Part shown: piece after piece, positions 49,642 through 58,364 of the stretch
How positions within the stretch are numbered: the first letter of the stretch is position 1
How the letters are laid out: each line of letters starts with the position of its first letter
NCBI RefSeq assembly: GCF_035918235.1
Contig: NZ_CP109485.1
Location: 434,001-498,000 of the forward strand
From: Streptomyces sp. NBC_01445
GTDB taxonomy: Bacteria > Actinomycetota > Actinomycetes > Streptomycetales > Streptomycetaceae
Length of the DNA stretch: 64,000 nt
Direction: 5' to 3'
Translations under genes and position numbers: made by a program
The notes under the pieces: generated by a model
Told to the model about the DNA's origin: nothing
What the model saw: the letters and a program-made list of their open reading frames with translations, nothing else
Database searches by the model: none

Positions 49642-50568
49642 TGTCGACCCGTCGCGCGCGATGCGGCCGGACAGGCTCGGGGCGTTGAACTGCGCGGCGA
49701 GCAAGCCGGCCAGGGCAACAACGAAGCCAAGGGTCTGCAGCGGGCTCAGTGACTCGCCCAGCACGATTCCGATGACAGTCGCGACCAGCGGTGACAGCAG
49801 TACCAGCGGTGCGGACGCGCCGACCGGCAGCTCTGCGATCCCGCGGAACCAGAGGGCATACGCGATCAGCCCACCCATGCTGCCGAGCCATAGGTAGCCG
49901 CCGACAGCTCCGGCGTCGATCCGCTGCGGCACCCCCTCGATCGCGAGGGTGAGTGGGAGCAGCAGCAGGCCGCCGACCGTCAGTTGCCAGCCGGCCAGGG
50001 TCAACGGACCGACGCCCGCGGGGCGGCCCCAGCGCTTGGTGAGGACGACCCCGCCGGCCATGAGGGCCGTATGGCCGAGGCCGGCGAGCACCCCGACGGC
50101 GTCCAGCCGGGCCTTCGGACCGAGCACGACGAGTCCCACACCGACCACGCCGATCACACCCCAGGTCAGTCGCCAGAGCGTGGGTCGGTCGTGGAGCACC
50201 GCGATGGCCAAACCTGCGACCAGCAGCGGCTGGGCAGCACCGAGTGTGGCGGCGACGCCGCCGGGGAGTCGTTCGGCCGCCAAAAACAGCAGAGGCAGCC
50301 CTCCGATGTTGAGCACGCCAAGGATGACGGCTTTCCACCACCAGTCCCCGCGCGGGAGCACCCGGGTGATCGCCAGTGCGAGCAACCCGGCCGGCAACGC
50401 GCGCATCAGCCCAGCGAAGAGCGGATGCCCTGGCGGTAACAGTTCCGTGGTCACGACGTACGTGGTGCCCCAGGAAGCGGGAGCGAGTGCGGTCAGTGCG
50501 ACGGTTGCCACCTGCTGCGCGTACGGGGTCCGCTGCAGGCCGGGTGACCGCTTGGTCAAGGAGTGCAT
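49594..50568 (-). CDS. EamA/DMT family transporter
   Basis: 324 residues with ten predicted membrane spans in two EamA repeats (WGTTYVVTTELLPPGHPLFAGLMRALPAGLLAL and GVGPLTLAGWQLTVGGLLLLPLTLAIEG begin the halves). Such proteins export small metabolites or amino acids. ATG 50568 is used, as an upstream in-frame codon at 50586 adds only six residues. The C-terminal tail (TEHHIREGHVREGRIR) is repetitive because the gene ends inside a 15-base tandem repeat. Divergent from a LysR regulator with a 78-base gap. Confidence 0.88.
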   Translation of the reverse strand: MHSLTKRSPGLQRTPYAQQVATVALTALAPASWGTTYVVTTELLPPGHPLFAGLMRALPAGLLALAITRVLPRGDWWWKAVILGVLNIGGLPLLFLAAERLPGGVAATLGAAQPLLVAGLAIAVLHDRPTLWRLTWGVIGVVGVGLVVLGPKARLDAVGVLAGLGHTALMAGGVVLTKRWGRPAGVGPLTLAGWQLTVGGLLLLPLTLAIEGVPQRIDAGAVGGYLWLGSMGGLIAYALWFRGIAELPVGASAPLVLLSPLVATVIGIVLGESLSPLQTLGFVVALAGLLAAQFNAPSLSGRIARDGSTEHHIREGHVREGRIR

Positions 50569-50646
50569 GTGACGGAGTCTCAGCACAACGCGTCATGAAT
50601 CCAACACATGCTTGCGATGGCAGCCATGAACCAGAACGATTGCGGT

Positions 50647-51555
50647 GTGGACCTCCAGCAGATGCGCTACGTCATCGCCGTCGCCGAAACCCGCAACTTC
50701 ACCCGCGCCGCGGAACGCTGCTCCGTGGTGCAGTCGTCACTCAGTCACCGGATCGCCGGCCTGGAACGAGAGCTCGGGATCAAGCTGTTCGCCCGATCCA
50801 GCCGGCGGGTCGAACTGACCAGCGCCGGTGCGGCGTTCGTCGCCGGCGCGCGTGAGTGTCTGGCCGCTGCCGACCGCGCAGTCGCCGACGCTGCCGCCGC
50901 GACCGGCGTGATACGCGGCCGACTCGCCGTCGGCGTGATCGTGACCACGGCCGCCGTCGACGTACCCGATCTGCTGCAGCGGTACCGCGCCCAGCACCCG
51001 GACGTCCACGTCGCCCTCCGCTCCGGACGCAGTGACGAACTGGCGACGGCGATCCGGAACGGCGATCTGGACATCGCCTTCCTCGGCCTTCCGGAGGGTG
51101 ATCGGCCGTCCGGTGTGGAAAGCGTTGTGCTCGATCACGACGAGCACGTACTGGCGGTACCGGCCGGGCACCGTCTTGCGGGCGTATCCCATGTCACCCT
51201 GCGGGAGATCGCCGACGAGACGTTCGTGGACTTCGTGGCCGGGACACCGGCCCGAGCCCAGTCCGATCAGGCGTTCGCCGCCGCAGGCCTGGTCCGCGAC
51301 GTTGCGTACGAGTCCGGCGTCGTCGAGCTGATCACCCGGCTCATTGCGCGCGGGCTCGGCATTGCGCTGCTGCCATCAGCGTTCATCCGACCACTGGCCG
51401 CGGACACCCCCGAACTGGCACTGGTCCCAGTGGTCGACGGCCCTCATCGCATCGAGTATCTGGCGTGGAGCCGATTCAACCCCAGCCCCGCCACTCGAGC
51501 CATGCTCAGGGTGCTCGGGGTCGGACGACAGGCGCTGGAACAAGAGGTCCTGTAA
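50647..51555 (+). CDS. LysR family transcriptional regulator
   Basis: 302 residues from GTG 50647. The LysR helix-turn-helix starts at once (VDLQQMRYVIAVAETRNFTRAAERCSVVQSSLSHRIAGLERELGIKLFARSSRRVELTSAG), followed by the substrate-binding domain (LAVGVIVTTAAVDVPDLL, DIAFLGLPEGDRP, ITRLIARGLGIALLPSAF). The frame is open upstream with ATGs at 50608, 50617 and 50626. None has a ribosome-binding site, and GTG 50647 fits the family start and leaves room for a divergent promoter. It probably regulates the adjacent EamA transporter and NAD(P)-binding protein genes. The inducer is unknown. Confidence 0.87.
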   Translation: MDLQQMRYVIAVAETRNFTRAAERCSVVQSSLSHRIAGLERELGIKLFARSSRRVELTSAGAAFVAGARECLAAADRAVADAAAATGVIRGRLAVGVIVTTAAVDVPDLLQRYRAQHPDVHVALRSGRSDELATAIRNGDLDIAFLGLPEGDRPSGVESVVLDHDEHVLAVPAGHRLAGVSHVTLREIADETFVDFVAGTPARAQSDQAFAAAGLVRDVAYESGVVELITRLIARGLGIALLPSAFIRPLAADTPELALVPVVDGPHRIEYLAWSRFNPSPATRAMLRVLGVGRQALEQEVL

Positions 51556-52088
51556 TGCGATGGCCGGTAGGGAGCCTCTCACCGCTCGTCCACTCGAGGG
51601 CCTCGTCTCACCAGGCCCGCCATCGCCCGTATCCGTACATGTCGCTCCACTCTTGCCACCCGATCGCGGCGGCACGGATGCGAGGTGGGGCCGCTGCGGG
51701 CATGTGGGGCTGCTCCTTCGGCTTTCGTCCAGAGCTGACTGCCGAACCCGGAGAAAGCGCTTTCTGGCTCATGACCTCAGAGCGCTGTACCATGCCGAAA
51801 CAACCCCCGGCCGAACGGAAGTTGACCTTGTCCGCACCCCATCTCGCGACGCGAAACAAGGTGTTCGGGCGGTCGGACAACAACGAGACGAAGTGCCAAA
51901 AACCCGCGGGACAGGGTCCGGCCATGTGACCAACTACCGGGTCACGTCCGGAAGGCTGCGGCCTCAAGCCCCTCACGCCGGCCGTAGGCCCGTTCCACAC
52001 CAGCCCACCGTCCAGGCCGGCCTGCTGGACGGCCCACTAGGAGACACATGAACGCGTTGGCGTCGGACTGCATCCGCGATCAAATCCC
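51556..52088. other. intergenic region upstream of the Gfo/Idh gene
   Basis: No gene is supported. The region carries the perfect palindrome at 51752-51765 and, about 26 bases further, an imperfect copy (CAGAGCGCTGT, near 51779). These suit control of the downstream Gfo/Idh gene by a LacI-type regulator. Confidence 0.4.
51752..51765. promoter_or_regulatory. LacI-type palindrome upstream of the Gfo/Idh gene
   Basis: AGAAAGCGCTTTCT, a perfect 14-base palindrome with central CG. The same AGCGCT core occurs in the sites upstream of the convergent sugar operon, so one regulator (LacI at 54720-55721) may act on both. Confidence 0.55.
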
Positions 52089-53303
52089 GTGTACCCGGAC
52101 GGCGTCCGTCCGCCGCATCGCACGGTGACGGCGCAGCCCGTCGCCGTCGTCCTCGTCGGCGGCCGCGGCTTCGGCCGCATCCACCGTGCGAACCTGCGTC
52201 GGCTCACCGGACAAGGTCAGGTCCAGGTCGTCGGGGTCTGCGACCAAAGCCCCCTCGACGCGGAAGAGTTGGACGGGCTCGGGCCTTTCGCGTCCATCTC
52301 GCAGTCCGCGGATCTCAAGGCACTCCTGGAGCGCACCCGCCCCGCGGTGACCATCATCAGCACACCCCTCCATACGCACGTCCCACTCGCGCTGACCGCC
52401 GTCCGGGCCGGATCGCACGTACTGCTCGAGAAGCCGCCCGCGTCCTCCTTGGCCGGCTTCCAGCAGCTCGCCGAGGAACTGGACCGGTCCGGTCGCGTGT
52501 GTCAGGTCGGGTTCCAGTCCTTCGGTTCCGCGGCGGTGGCATCCGTACGGCAGTTGATGGCGGACGGCTCAATCGGGCGGCCTGTGGGCATCGGTGCCGC
52601 CGGAGCGTGGGTGCGAGAGGCCCGGTACTACGCCCGCTCGCCTTGGGCCGGACGCCGCCGCGTTGCCGTCGGCCCCGGGGCGCGGGACATGGTGGACGTC
52701 GTCGACGGCGTGCTGACCAATCCCCTCGCCCACGCCCTGGCCACCGCGTTGCGTGTGGACGGCAGCGATCGCCAGGACGACGTGGCCGGCGTGGAGTTGG
52801 AGCTCTACCGGGCCCATGACATCGAGGCCGACGACACCTCATGTGTCCGTGTGACGACTACACACGACACGACCATCACGCTCGCCGCGACCCTGTGCGC
52901 CGAGCGGAACGCCGCGCCCTACATCGTCGTGCACGGCGAGCAGGGCCGTATCACTCTGCACTACACCGAGGACCGTGTACTTCTGGAACGGCAGGGTCAG
53001 GCACCCCAGGAGTACGAGCACCCACGTACGGACCTCCTGGAGAACCTGATCGCCCATCTCCGTGACGGCGAGGAGCTGTTGAGCCCACTGGAACGCAGCG
53101 GCGCCTTCACCCGGGTGCTGGAGGCCGTGCGCATCGCGCCCGAGCCGGTTCGCCTGCCCCCGGGCGTCTGGCACGTGCTCGGCGAGGGTGCCGAGCAGCG
53201 TCGGGTGATCCCTGGTATCGACGCCCTGACCGCATCGAGCGCCGGTCGCCTCGCGCTGTTCTCCGAACTGGACGCGCCCTGGGCGAAGGCGACGGAGGGC
53301 TGA
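52089..53303 (+). CDS. Gfo/Idh/MocA family oxidoreductase
   Basis: 404 residues if the start is GTG 52089; GTG 52125, just before the Rossmann strand (AVVLVGGRGFGRIHRANL), is an alternative. The signature is HVLLEKPPASS near residue 115. The C-terminal domain contains VGFQSFGSAAVASVRQLM and ARYYARSPWAGRR, then MVDVVDGVLTNPLAHALATAL. The cofactor should be NAD(P). It is convergent with the sugar operon at 53362-59645, separated by 58 bases, and probably acts in the same pathway. A CG-core palindrome lies about 330 bases upstream. Confidence 0.85.
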   Translation: MYPDGVRPPHRTVTAQPVAVVLVGGRGFGRIHRANLRRLTGQGQVQVVGVCDQSPLDAEELDGLGPFASISQSADLKALLERTRPAVTIISTPLHTHVPLALTAVRAGSHVLLEKPPASSLAGFQQLAEELDRSGRVCQVGFQSFGSAAVASVRQLMADGSIGRPVGIGAAGAWVREARYYARSPWAGRRRVAVGPGARDMVDVVDGVLTNPLAHALATALRVDGSDRQDDVAGVELELYRAHDIEADDTSCVRVTTTHDTTITLAATLCAERNAAPYIVVHGEQGRITLHYTEDRVLLERQGQAPQEYEHPRTDLLENLIAHLRDGEELLSPLERSGAFTRVLEAVRIAPEPVRLPPGVWHVLGEGAEQRRVIPGIDALTASSAGRLALFSELDAPWAKATEG

Positions 53304-53361
53304 CCTCCGGCCTCCGCCCCACGGCTGCTGCCCTCGGGGCGCAGCTTGTCGGCCGGGGCCG

Positions 53362-54717
53362 TCAGTGCTTCGTCGTGTGGCGCTCCCCGAACAGGTCCGT
53401 CGCGTCCACGGGCCGCCCCGTCGCAAGGGACTCGTTGCCGGCGATGCCCACCGCCAGTGCGAACGCGCCGTCGCGGGCCGTGGCCCCCTTGCCCGCTGCC
53501 GGAGCTGCTCCCTCGTCGGAGCCGTCGCCGAGCGGACCGAAGAGTTCCTTGAGCATGCGCAGATCCCCACCGCCGTGCGAGCCCGCCGCCACCTCGAAGG
53601 TCACCTCGCGCGGCTCCTCCCACAGGGGGCGCAGCAGGATGCGGGTACGGCCCGGGTTGGCCATCAGCACGCCGCCATGCGCAGCCTCTCCCCCGGGGGC
53701 CGCGGTACGCGGGGGCTGCCACGTGTTCTCCTCCACCTCGAGCTCCAGGCGGCCCGCGGTGCCGTTGAACATGACGCGGTAGCCCTCCCAGGGCGAGTAC
53801 GCCGTCAGGTGGTACGTCATGGTGGCGCCGGTGTCGTAGCGGACAAGGACCGCCAGGTCGTCCTCGATGTCGATGCCGTCACCGAAGACGTTGCGGTCGC
53901 GCACATAGGTGTCGCCCGCGGCCTCTGCGTCGAGGTACAGAGCGGTGAGCCCGGGGTCGTCCGCCAGGTGGATCGCGTACGGGTCGTCGGCTGCCGCCGC
54001 GTCGCCGTGCGCGCGTTCGTAGTCGCGGCGCAGTCCGGTCGCCTCGCCGTTGCCCCGGCCGTAGAAGACGAGCCCGCCCTCGGCGTGGACGCGTGAGGGG
54101 GTGGCGTTCAACCACCAGTTGACGAGGTCGAAGTGGTGGCCCGACTTGTGCACGAGGAGGCCGCCGCTGCGCCGCTTCTCGCGGTGCCAGCGGCGGAAGT
54201 AGTCGGCGCCGTGACGGACGTCGAGGAGCCACTCGAAGTGCACCGACCGCACCTCGCCTATCGCGCCGTCGGCGAGCAGCTGCCAGACCTTTTCGTGGGC
54301 CGGGTTGTAGCGGTAGTTGAAGCCGACCGACAGGTCGCCGCCGGTGCGCTCCAACGTGTCGAGGATCGCACGGCACTTGGCGGCGTCGGTCGTCAGGGGC
54401 TTCTCCGTGACGACGCGGCAGCCCGCCTCCAGGGCGGTGATGATGTAGTGGTCGTGGGTGGCGTCGACGGTGGTGACGACGACCTCGTCGATCCGTTCGC
54501 GTCGCAGCAGGTCCGCGAAGTCGTCGGGCGCGGTGGCGGTTGCCTCCGGACGGCCGAGGCCGGTGAGCAGCCGGTTGTGGTGGGCGATTCGGGTCGGGCT
54601 GGGGTCGGCGAGCGCCACCACGTCGTAGTGGGCGCGGGCGCCGAGGGCCTGGGTGTACATCTGGGCACGGTGTCCGGTGCCGACGACGGCAGCGCGCCGG
54701 GTGGTGAGGGCGGTCAT
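53362..54717 (-). CDS. Gfo/Idh/MocA family oxidoreductase
   Basis: 451 residues. The Rossmann motif is AAVVGTGHRAQMYTQAL, the signature CRVVTEKPLTTDAAKC. The C-terminal domain has VGFNYRYNPAHEKVWQLLADGAIG and SGGLLVHKSGHHFDLVNWWLNATPSRV, where Lys/His are the expected catalytic residues. It is larger than typical (330-390 aa), with a Gly-rich C-terminal region (GSHGGGDLRMLKELFGPLGDG). It is the last gene of the six-gene operon, two bases after the LacI gene. It likely oxidises the imported sugar or sugar alcohol. Confidence 0.88.
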   Translation of the reverse strand: MTALTTRRAAVVGTGHRAQMYTQALGARAHYDVVALADPSPTRIAHHNRLLTGLGRPEATATAPDDFADLLRRERIDEVVVTTVDATHDHYIITALEAGCRVVTEKPLTTDAAKCRAILDTLERTGGDLSVGFNYRYNPAHEKVWQLLADGAIGEVRSVHFEWLLDVRHGADYFRRWHREKRRSGGLLVHKSGHHFDLVNWWLNATPSRVHAEGGLVFYGRGNGEATGLRRDYERAHGDAAAADDPYAIHLADDPGLTALYLDAEAAGDTYVRDRNVFGDGIDIEDDLAVLVRYDTGATMTYHLTAYSPWEGYRVMFNGTAGRLELEVEENTWQPPRTAAPGGEAAHGGVLMANPGRTRILLRPLWEEPREVTFEVAAGSHGGGDLRMLKELFGPLGDGSDEGAAPAAGKGATARDGAFALAVGIAGNESLATGRPVDATDLFGERHTTKH

Positions 54718-54719
54718 GG

Positions 54720-55721
54720 TCAGGGTTCCTTCCGTGGGGCGGGGCCGGTGGAACGGCGGACGATCAACTCGCTGTCGAGGACGACCTGCTGGGGATCGGC
54801 CGACTGCGGGCCGCCGGCCTCGATGCGGCGCAAAAGGAGATTCACGGACTGCTCCCCCAGCGCATCGAGCGGCAGGCGCACCGAGGTGAGCGCGGGGGTG
54901 GAGGTCGCGGCGAGGAGTATGTCGTCCACGCCGACGAGGCTGACGTCGTCGGGGACGCGCACACCGCGCTCGCTCAGCCGGGACAGGATCCCCAAGGCCA
55001 GCAGGTCGTTGTGCGCCACGACGGCAGTGGCTCCGGAGGCAAGGGCGAGGTCGGCGACCTGCGCTCCGGTATGGAACTTCGGCTCGTGCGGGCCGAACTC
55101 GCTGATCTTCAGGCCCAGTTCCTCGCACGCCGCGCGCACGGCGTGGCCGCGCTGCTCGCTCGACCAGGAGTCGCGGGCGCCCAGGACGAGGGCGAGGTGA
55201 CGGTGCCCGAGGGCATGCAGATGCGCCACCGCCTGACGCAACCCGTCGGCTGTGGGCATGACGACCGTCGGCACTCCCCGCACGGGCCGGTTGGCAATGA
55301 CGCTGGGTACCTGCTGGATGATCTCGTCGAGGCGCTCGGTGTCCATGCGTGGCGCGACGAGGAGCAGCCCGTCGACCTGGCGGGCGAGGGTGAGGGCCAA
55401 CTCGTATTCGTCGTCGGGGTCTTCGTCCGTGTCGGCCAGGAACACCGCATAGTCCTTGCGGCGGGCGCGGGCCTGTACTGCCTTGGCGACCACCGCGAAG
55501 AAGGGGTTGGCGATGTCGGGCACGATCAGGCCGAGGGTCCGGGTGCGGCCGAGGGCGAGCGAGCGGGCGACGCGGCTGGGTGTGTAGCCGAGCCGGGCCG
55601 CCGCTGCGAGGACCCGCTCACGGGTCTCGGGTCTCACCTGTTCGGGCGACGCGAAGCAGCGGGAGACGGTGGAGGGAGACACTCCTGCCTCCGCTGCCAC
55701 GTCCTCGGCGCTCGCAGTCAT
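54720..55721 (-). CDS. LacI family transcriptional regulator
   Basis: 333 residues. The helix-turn-helix and hinge are at the N-terminus (AEDVAAEAGVSPSTVSRCFAS, LGYTPSRVARSLALGRT), followed by the sugar-binding domain (TLGLIVPDIANPFFAVVAKAV, ATAVVAHNDLLALGILSRLSERGVRVPDDVSLVGVDD). Its ATG overlaps the stop of the DUF624 gene (ATGA), so it is embedded in the transporter operon, implying autoregulation through the palindromes upstream of the first gene. The ligand should be the transported sugar or a derivative. Confidence 0.9.
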   Translation of the reverse strand: MTASAEDVAAEAGVSPSTVSRCFASPEQVRPETRERVLAAAARLGYTPSRVARSLALGRTRTLGLIVPDIANPFFAVVAKAVQARARRKDYAVFLADTDEDPDDEYELALTLARQVDGLLLVAPRMDTERLDEIIQQVPSVIANRPVRGVPTVVMPTADGLRQAVAHLHALGHRHLALVLGARDSWSSEQRGHAVRAACEELGLKISEFGPHEPKFHTGAQVADLALASGATAVVAHNDLLALGILSRLSERGVRVPDDVSLVGVDDILLAATSTPALTSVRLPLDALGEQSVNLLLRRIEAGGPQSADPQQVVLDSELIVRRSTGPAPRKEP

Positions 55722-56458
55722 GAACTCGCCCCGTCGGAAGAGCGCGACGGTCCTGTGCGCAGGACCGTCCCACCGTGACGGCGACGCTCTGTCCGTACGG
55801 CCTTCTCCTCGCGGCCGCGTCGCTCCACCGCCACAGCCGCGAGGGCGAGGACGCCCGACACCAGCGGGAGGAGGAGCAGTAATTGCCAGGCGCAGACTGC
55901 CGTCGCGCATACGGCGGCCGCGAGTATCACCGAGCCCACGAGGTCGTCGCGGGAGCGCGCCAGGGCGACGCGCCGCCACCCGGCGAAGCCGCTGGCGAGG
56001 GTCGCAGGGCCGGCATCGCCCGGCTCGCTCCACGCGGCAGCCGCGCGCAGCTGCACGACGACCACGGCGACGCCGGCTGCCGCACACACCACGACGAGCA
56101 GGCCGTGGCCGGGCAGATCGCCGGCCACAGCGGCTATCCGCAGGTCGGCCGCGAGGAACGCGAGGGACGCGAGCCCCGCCGCACCGCGCAGGGTTCCACC
56201 GCGCAGTGCGCGGCGCCAGTCGGCGGCGAAGCGGCGGGCCGTGCCCACGCTCGGGCCGTCGGGCACGCAGCGGCGCACCGCCGCGCAGCCCGCTGCCATC
56301 GCTGCGGGCCAGGTCACCAGTGGCAGGGAAGCCAGCGTCACGAGCACGCCGATCCACAGGACTTCGGCGAAGAGCGTGAAGCGTTCACCGTACGGGGTAT
56401 CGCGCACCCGGCCGTCTCGGTGACCGGGGTCGCGCCGGGTCGTCATCGCATACGTCAT
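55718..56458 (-). CDS. DUF624 (YesL-like) membrane protein
   Basis: 246 residues with about five membrane spans (FAEVLWIGVLVTLASLPLVTWPAAM, LASLAFLAADLRIAAVAG, LLVVVCAAAGVAVVVVQLRA and two more near the C-terminus). The pattern TLASLPLVTWPAAMAAGCAAVRR is that of YesL/DUF624 proteins, typically encoded with CUT1 sugar ABC transporters in plant-polysaccharide loci. Function unproven. It lies 15 bases after the permease gene and overlaps the LacI start. Confidence 0.8.
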   Translation of the reverse strand: MTYAMTTRRDPGHRDGRVRDTPYGERFTLFAEVLWIGVLVTLASLPLVTWPAAMAAGCAAVRRCVPDGPSVGTARRFAADWRRALRGGTLRGAAGLASLAFLAADLRIAAVAGDLPGHGLLVVVCAAAGVAVVVVQLRAAAAWSEPGDAGPATLASGFAGWRRVALARSRDDLVGSVILAAAVCATAVCAWQLLLLLPLVSGVLALAAVAVERRGREEKAVRTERRRHGGTVLRTGPSRSSDGASS

Positions 56459-56473
56459 GACCGTGACCGCCCT

Positions 56474-57352
56474 TCAGCCCTTGAGCCCGGAGGTGGCTGC
56501 GCCCTCGATGAGCAGGCGCTGGAACGCGGTGAAGAAGGCGATCACCGGCAGCAGGGAGAGGACCGACATGCCCAGCATCGCTCCGTAGTCGGTGGCGCTT
56601 GAGGAGTCGACGAACAGACGCAGGGCCAGCGGCAGCGGATAGTTCTCCGGCGACTGGAGGTAGATCAGCGGGGCGAAGAAGTCGTTCCACGACCAGATGA
56701 ACGTGAAGATGGCTGTGGTGATCAGTGCGGGTCGCAGCAGTGGCAGCACGATGTGCCAGAAGATCCGGAAGTGGCCGCAGCCGTCGATCAGGGCGGCCTC
56801 GTCGAGGCTCTGCGGCAGATTGCGGATGAACTGCACCATCAGGAACACGAAGAACGCGTCGGTGGCGAGGAACTTGCCGAGCAGCAGCGGCACGAAGGTG
56901 TCGACCAGGCCGGCCTGCTGGAACATCGTGTACTGCGGGATGAGCAGAAGGTGGTGCGGGAGCAGGATGGTGCCGATCATCGCGGTGAACATGACGCCGC
57001 GGCCGCGGAAGCGCAGCCGTGCGAACGCATACGCCGCGATCGAGCACGACAGCACGTTGCCGATCACCGAACCCACCGAGATGATCAGCGAGTTGGAGAA
57101 GAACCGCCAGGTCGGCACCTCCGCGATGCCTTCGAGAGCGGTACGGAACCCCTCCCACGTGGGCCGAGAGGGAAGCAGGTCGAAACTGGAGAGGATCTCC
57201 TGGGGCGGCTTGACCGATGAGGTGAACACCCACACCACGGGGTAGAGAAGGGCGAGCAGCAGCACGGCGGCGCCGCCGTGCCAGAGCAGGGCGCCCCGGT
57301 CGAACGGCCTGCGTCGGACCCCTTGGGTTCGAGGGATGGTCGGGGTCGTCAT
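56474..57352 (-). CDS. sugar ABC transporter permease, MalG/CUT1 type
   Basis: 292 residues with six spans. The EAA loop is SLDEAALIDGCGHFRIFWHIVLPLLRPAL. ATG 57352 is preferred to the GTG at 57358 because GGAGAAG in the end of the upstream gene is correctly spaced for it. It overlaps the partner permease gene and forms the membrane channel with it. As in the other transporter locus, no ATPase gene is present. Confidence 0.9.
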   Translation of the reverse strand: MTTPTIPRTQGVRRRPFDRGALLWHGGAAVLLLALLYPVVWVFTSSVKPPQEILSSFDLLPSRPTWEGFRTALEGIAEVPTWRFFSNSLIISVGSVIGNVLSCSIAAYAFARLRFRGRGVMFTAMIGTILLPHHLLLIPQYTMFQQAGLVDTFVPLLLGKFLATDAFFVFLMVQFIRNLPQSLDEAALIDGCGHFRIFWHIVLPLLRPALITTAIFTFIWSWNDFFAPLIYLQSPENYPLPLALRLFVDSSSATDYGAMLGMSVLSLLPVIAFFTAFQRLLIEGAATSGLKG

Positions 57353-57354
57353 GG

Positions 57355-58323
57355 TCACTTCTCCTCGCCCGCGTAGTGGACCCAGCGGCCCGATGTCTTG
57401 AACAGGACCGCGGTCACGACACCGATGACGATCAGCAGCACCCAGGTCAGGGCGGCCGCGTAGCCCATCCGGAAGTCGTTGAAGCCGAGTTCGTACAGGT
57501 ACATCGAGTAGACGTACGTGGAGCCCGCCGGGCCGCCGGTGCCGTTGGAGAGCACGAAGGCCGAATTGAACATCTGGAAGGCGTGCACCATCTCCAGGAC
57601 CAGATTGAAGAAGATCACCGGAGAGAGCATCGGCACGGTCACGGAGACGAAGCGGCGGATCGGCCCGGCGCCGTCCACCTCGGCCGCCTCGTACAGGTCC
57701 CGCGGGATCTGTTGCAGCGCTGCCAGGAAGATGACCATGGGCGCGCCGAACTGCCAGACGGAGAGGGCGACCAGGGACATCATCGACCAGTCGGGGTTGG
57801 ACACCCAGCCGCCGGTGTCCAGGCCGAAGATGCCGGCGGCGCGGTCGACGACGCTGCCGGTGGAGAAGAGCAACCTCCAGACGATGGCCGCGCCGACGCT
57901 GGCGCCGATGAGCGAGGGCAGATAGAAGGCGGCCCGGTAGAAGTTGCGGCCTCTGCGTTTGGTGTGCAGGAGCAGCGCCACGCCGAGGGCCACGGCAAGC
58001 TTGAGCGGGGTGGCGATCAGCACGTACTGGAGCGTGACCAGGACCGAGTCGCGCACCTGCGGATCGTCGAAGAGGATGCGCCGGTAGTTCTCGAGGCCGA
58101 TCCAGTTCGGGGTGTCGAAGAGGTTGTAGTCCGTGAAGGACATGAACAGCGAATAGAACATCGGAGCGAGGGTCAGCAGACCCGCTCCGATCATCCAGGG
58201 AGTCAGGAAGACATACGCCGCACGATCGCCGGCCCGGCGGCGCCTGCCCGGGGCGACGCGGCGGGTGTGGGGGTCTCGGCGGGCCGCTGGTATCGCGGCC
58301 TCGGTCGTCGTCGTACCGGCCAT
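57355..58323 (-). CDS. sugar ABC transporter permease, MalF/CUT1 type
   Basis: 322 residues. A basic N-terminus precedes six membrane spans. The EAA loop is DLYEAAEVDGAGPIRRFVSVTVPMLSPV. FMSFTDYNLFDTPNWIGLENYRRI after the first span is typical of MalF-type subunits. It lies 41 bases downstream of the binding-protein gene and overlaps the next permease. Confidence 0.9.
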   Translation of the reverse strand: MAGTTTTEAAIPAARRDPHTRRVAPGRRRRAGDRAAYVFLTPWMIGAGLLTLAPMFYSLFMSFTDYNLFDTPNWIGLENYRRILFDDPQVRDSVLVTLQYVLIATPLKLAVALGVALLLHTKRRGRNFYRAAFYLPSLIGASVGAAIVWRLLFSTGSVVDRAAGIFGLDTGGWVSNPDWSMMSLVALSVWQFGAPMVIFLAALQQIPRDLYEAAEVDGAGPIRRFVSVTVPMLSPVIFFNLVLEMVHAFQMFNSAFVLSNGTGGPAGSTYVYSMYLYELGFNDFRMGYAAALTWVLLIVIGVVTAVLFKTSGRWVHYAGEEK

Positions 58324-58364
58324 GGGTTCTCCATAGGTCGTGGGGGTTCTCGGGCCGGCAGTCG